From assembly GCA_002450925.1 (NCBI GenBank), contig DKAU01000051.1, positions 1 through 12,204 on the forward strand: DNA of 12,204 nt. The letters run 5' to 3'. Below the pieces are notes generated by a model. That model had not been told where the DNA came from. It did not search any database and saw only the letters and a program-made list of their open reading frames with translations. A program made the translations under genes and the position numbers. The stretch's first letter is position 1. Each line of letters opens with the position of its first letter. This DNA comes from Thiobacillus sp. UBA6918 (GTDB lineage: Bacteria; Pseudomonadota; Gammaproteobacteria; Burkholderiales; Thiobacillaceae). This document shows, in pieces, positions 11,302 through 12,204 of this stretch.

Positions 11302-12204
11302 TTAGCTGCGTGCTGCGGTTTCTTCAATGATCCTGTCAATGAACTCTTCAAGCTTCATGACTCCCAGATCCTGATTGCCGCGTGCTCGGACGGAGACACT
11401 TCCGGCCGCCATCTCTTTGTCACCCACCACCAATAGGTAAGGTAACTTCTGCAAGCTATGTTCGCGGATTTTATAGGTAATTTTATTATTACTCAAGTCT
11501 GATATAGCTCTAACTCCCGATTTTTTAAGGGTTTCTGCCACCTTTTGAGCATACTCCGACTGGGTTTCGGTGATATTAAGCACCGCGGCCTGGACCGGCG
11601 AGAGCCAAAGCGGGAAATTGCCGGCATGATGCTCGATCAGGATACCGATAAAACGCTCCATGGAGCCAAGAATGGCACGGTGCAGCATGACCGGCGGCTT
11701 GCGGCCATTGTCCTCATCGACGAATTCTGCCCCCAGCCGCACCGGCAGGTTGAAATCGAGCTGGATGGTGCCGCACTGCCAAAGGCGGCCCAGGCTGTCT
11801 TTCAGTGTAAATTCAATCTTGGGCCCGTAAAACGCACCCTCGCCCGGTTGCAGATCGTAGGCAAGCTTGTTCTGATCCAGCGCCGCGGCCAGGGCCGCTT
11901 CGGCTTTGTCCCAGGATTCGTCGCTGCCCACTCTCTTTTCCGGGCGGGTGGAAAGTTTTACCAGCACGTCATTGAAGCCGAAATCGGCATAGACCTTCTG
12001 GAGCATAACGATGAAATCGGCAACCTCGGCCTCGATCTGGTCCTCGGTGCAGAAAATGTGGGCGTCGTCCTGGGTAAAGCCGCGCACGCGCATGATGCCG
12101 TGCAGCGCACCTGAAGGTTCGTTGCGATGGCAAGAGCCAAATTCGGCCAGCCTGAGCGGCAAATCACGGTAGGAATGCAGGCCGCTGTTGAAAATCTGCA
12201 CGTG
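11302..12204 (-). CDS. thrS: Threonyl-tRNA synthetase, C-terminal part (cut by window edge)
   Basis: This is the C-terminal 300 residues of ThrS; the frame stays open to the window edge, so the N-terminal TGS, editing and first catalytic parts lie outside. Visible are class II motif 2 (LRLAEFGSCHRNEPSGALHGIMRVRGFTQDDAHIF, window residues 18-51), motif 3 (MLHRAILGSMERFIGIL, 173-189), and the anticodon-binding domain from about 197 (FPLWLSPVQAAVLNI, KITYKIREHSLQKLPYLLVVGDKE). H49 and H175 correspond to zinc ligands H385 and H511 of the E. coli enzyme; the cysteine ligand falls just outside the window. It ends 88 bases before the infC start codon, the classical thrS-infC arrangement. Confidence 0.98.
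   Translation of the reverse strand, partial: HVQIFNSGLHSYRDLPLRLAEFGSCHRNEPSGALHGIMRVRGFTQDDAHIFCTEDQIEAEVADFIVMLQKVYADFGFNDVLVKLSTRPEKRVGSDESWDKAEAALAAALDQNKLAYDLQPGEGAFYGPKIEFTLKDSLGRLWQCGTIQLDFNLPVRLGAEFVDEDNGRKPPVMLHRAILGSMERFIGILIEHHAGNFPLWLSPVQAAVLNITETQSEYAQKVAETLKKSGVRAISDLSNNKITYKIREHSLQKLPYLLVVGDKEMAAGSVSVRARGNQDLGVMKLEEFIDRIIEETAARS

Noticed and set aside
11545..12114. Plus-strand open frame of 189 codons opposite thrS
   Set aside because: It is a shadow of the conserved ThrS catalytic domain, with repetitive charged composition typical of reverse-complement reading.
1..12204. CRISPR array, insertion sequence, prophage or defence island
   Set aside because: No repeat-spacer pattern, transposase, integrase or defence-related domain was found; gene content and order are conserved housekeeping.

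Overview
The window is core-genome DNA of a Gram-negative proteobacterium, most probably a betaproteobacterium of the Nitrosomonadales type. The basis is gene order: thrS-infC-rpmI-rplT-pheS-pheT-ihfA-merR-like-tRNA-Pro(GGG)-surE-pcm-nlpD-rpoS, together with an AlaA-type aminotransferase beside a Mth938-like gene. The species call is inference. I found no transposase, integrase, CRISPR array, phage gene or defence gene. Coding density is very high and almost everything is on the minus strand, so the genes run from the right end of the window to the left.

Right half (about 12204-5886): translation genes. The C-terminal 300 residues of threonyl-tRNA synthetase are followed by translation initiation factor IF3, ribosomal proteins L35 and L20, both subunits of phenylalanyl-tRNA synthetase, the alpha subunit of integration host factor, and a small MerR-type regulator whose start overlaps the end of ihfA. 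IF3 has no ATG, GTG or TTG start in the right place and appears to begin at an AUC codon, fitting the known autoregulation of infC by a non-canonical start. Hairpins lie just after the thrS and rplT stop codons and probably set how much transcription continues into infC and pheST.

Middle (about 5876-5664): a complete tRNA-Pro(GGG) gene with encoded CCA, a -10 element followed by a GC-rich discriminator, and an intrinsic terminator directly in front of surE.

Left half (about 5633-1719): the stationary-phase and repair operon surE (nucleotidase), pcm (isoaspartyl protein repair), nlpD (lipoprotein activator of cell-wall amidase) and rpoS (sigma S), followed with no spacer by a YrfG-type HAD nucleotidase. 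The junctions are ATGA, GTGA, ATGA and TGA-ATG, so the five genes look translationally coupled. The only plus-strand gene is a Mth938-like protein at 1351-1722. It converges on yrfG with overlapping stop codons and diverges from alaA, from which it is separated by a short region of competing inverted repeats.

No undescribed multi-gene system is evident. The observations worth checking are mainly regulatory: the infC start and an overlapping micro-ORF, terminators immediately in front of downstream genes, the rpoS-yrfG junction, and a 19-bp exact repeat shared by the tRNA terminator and the pheS coding sequence.
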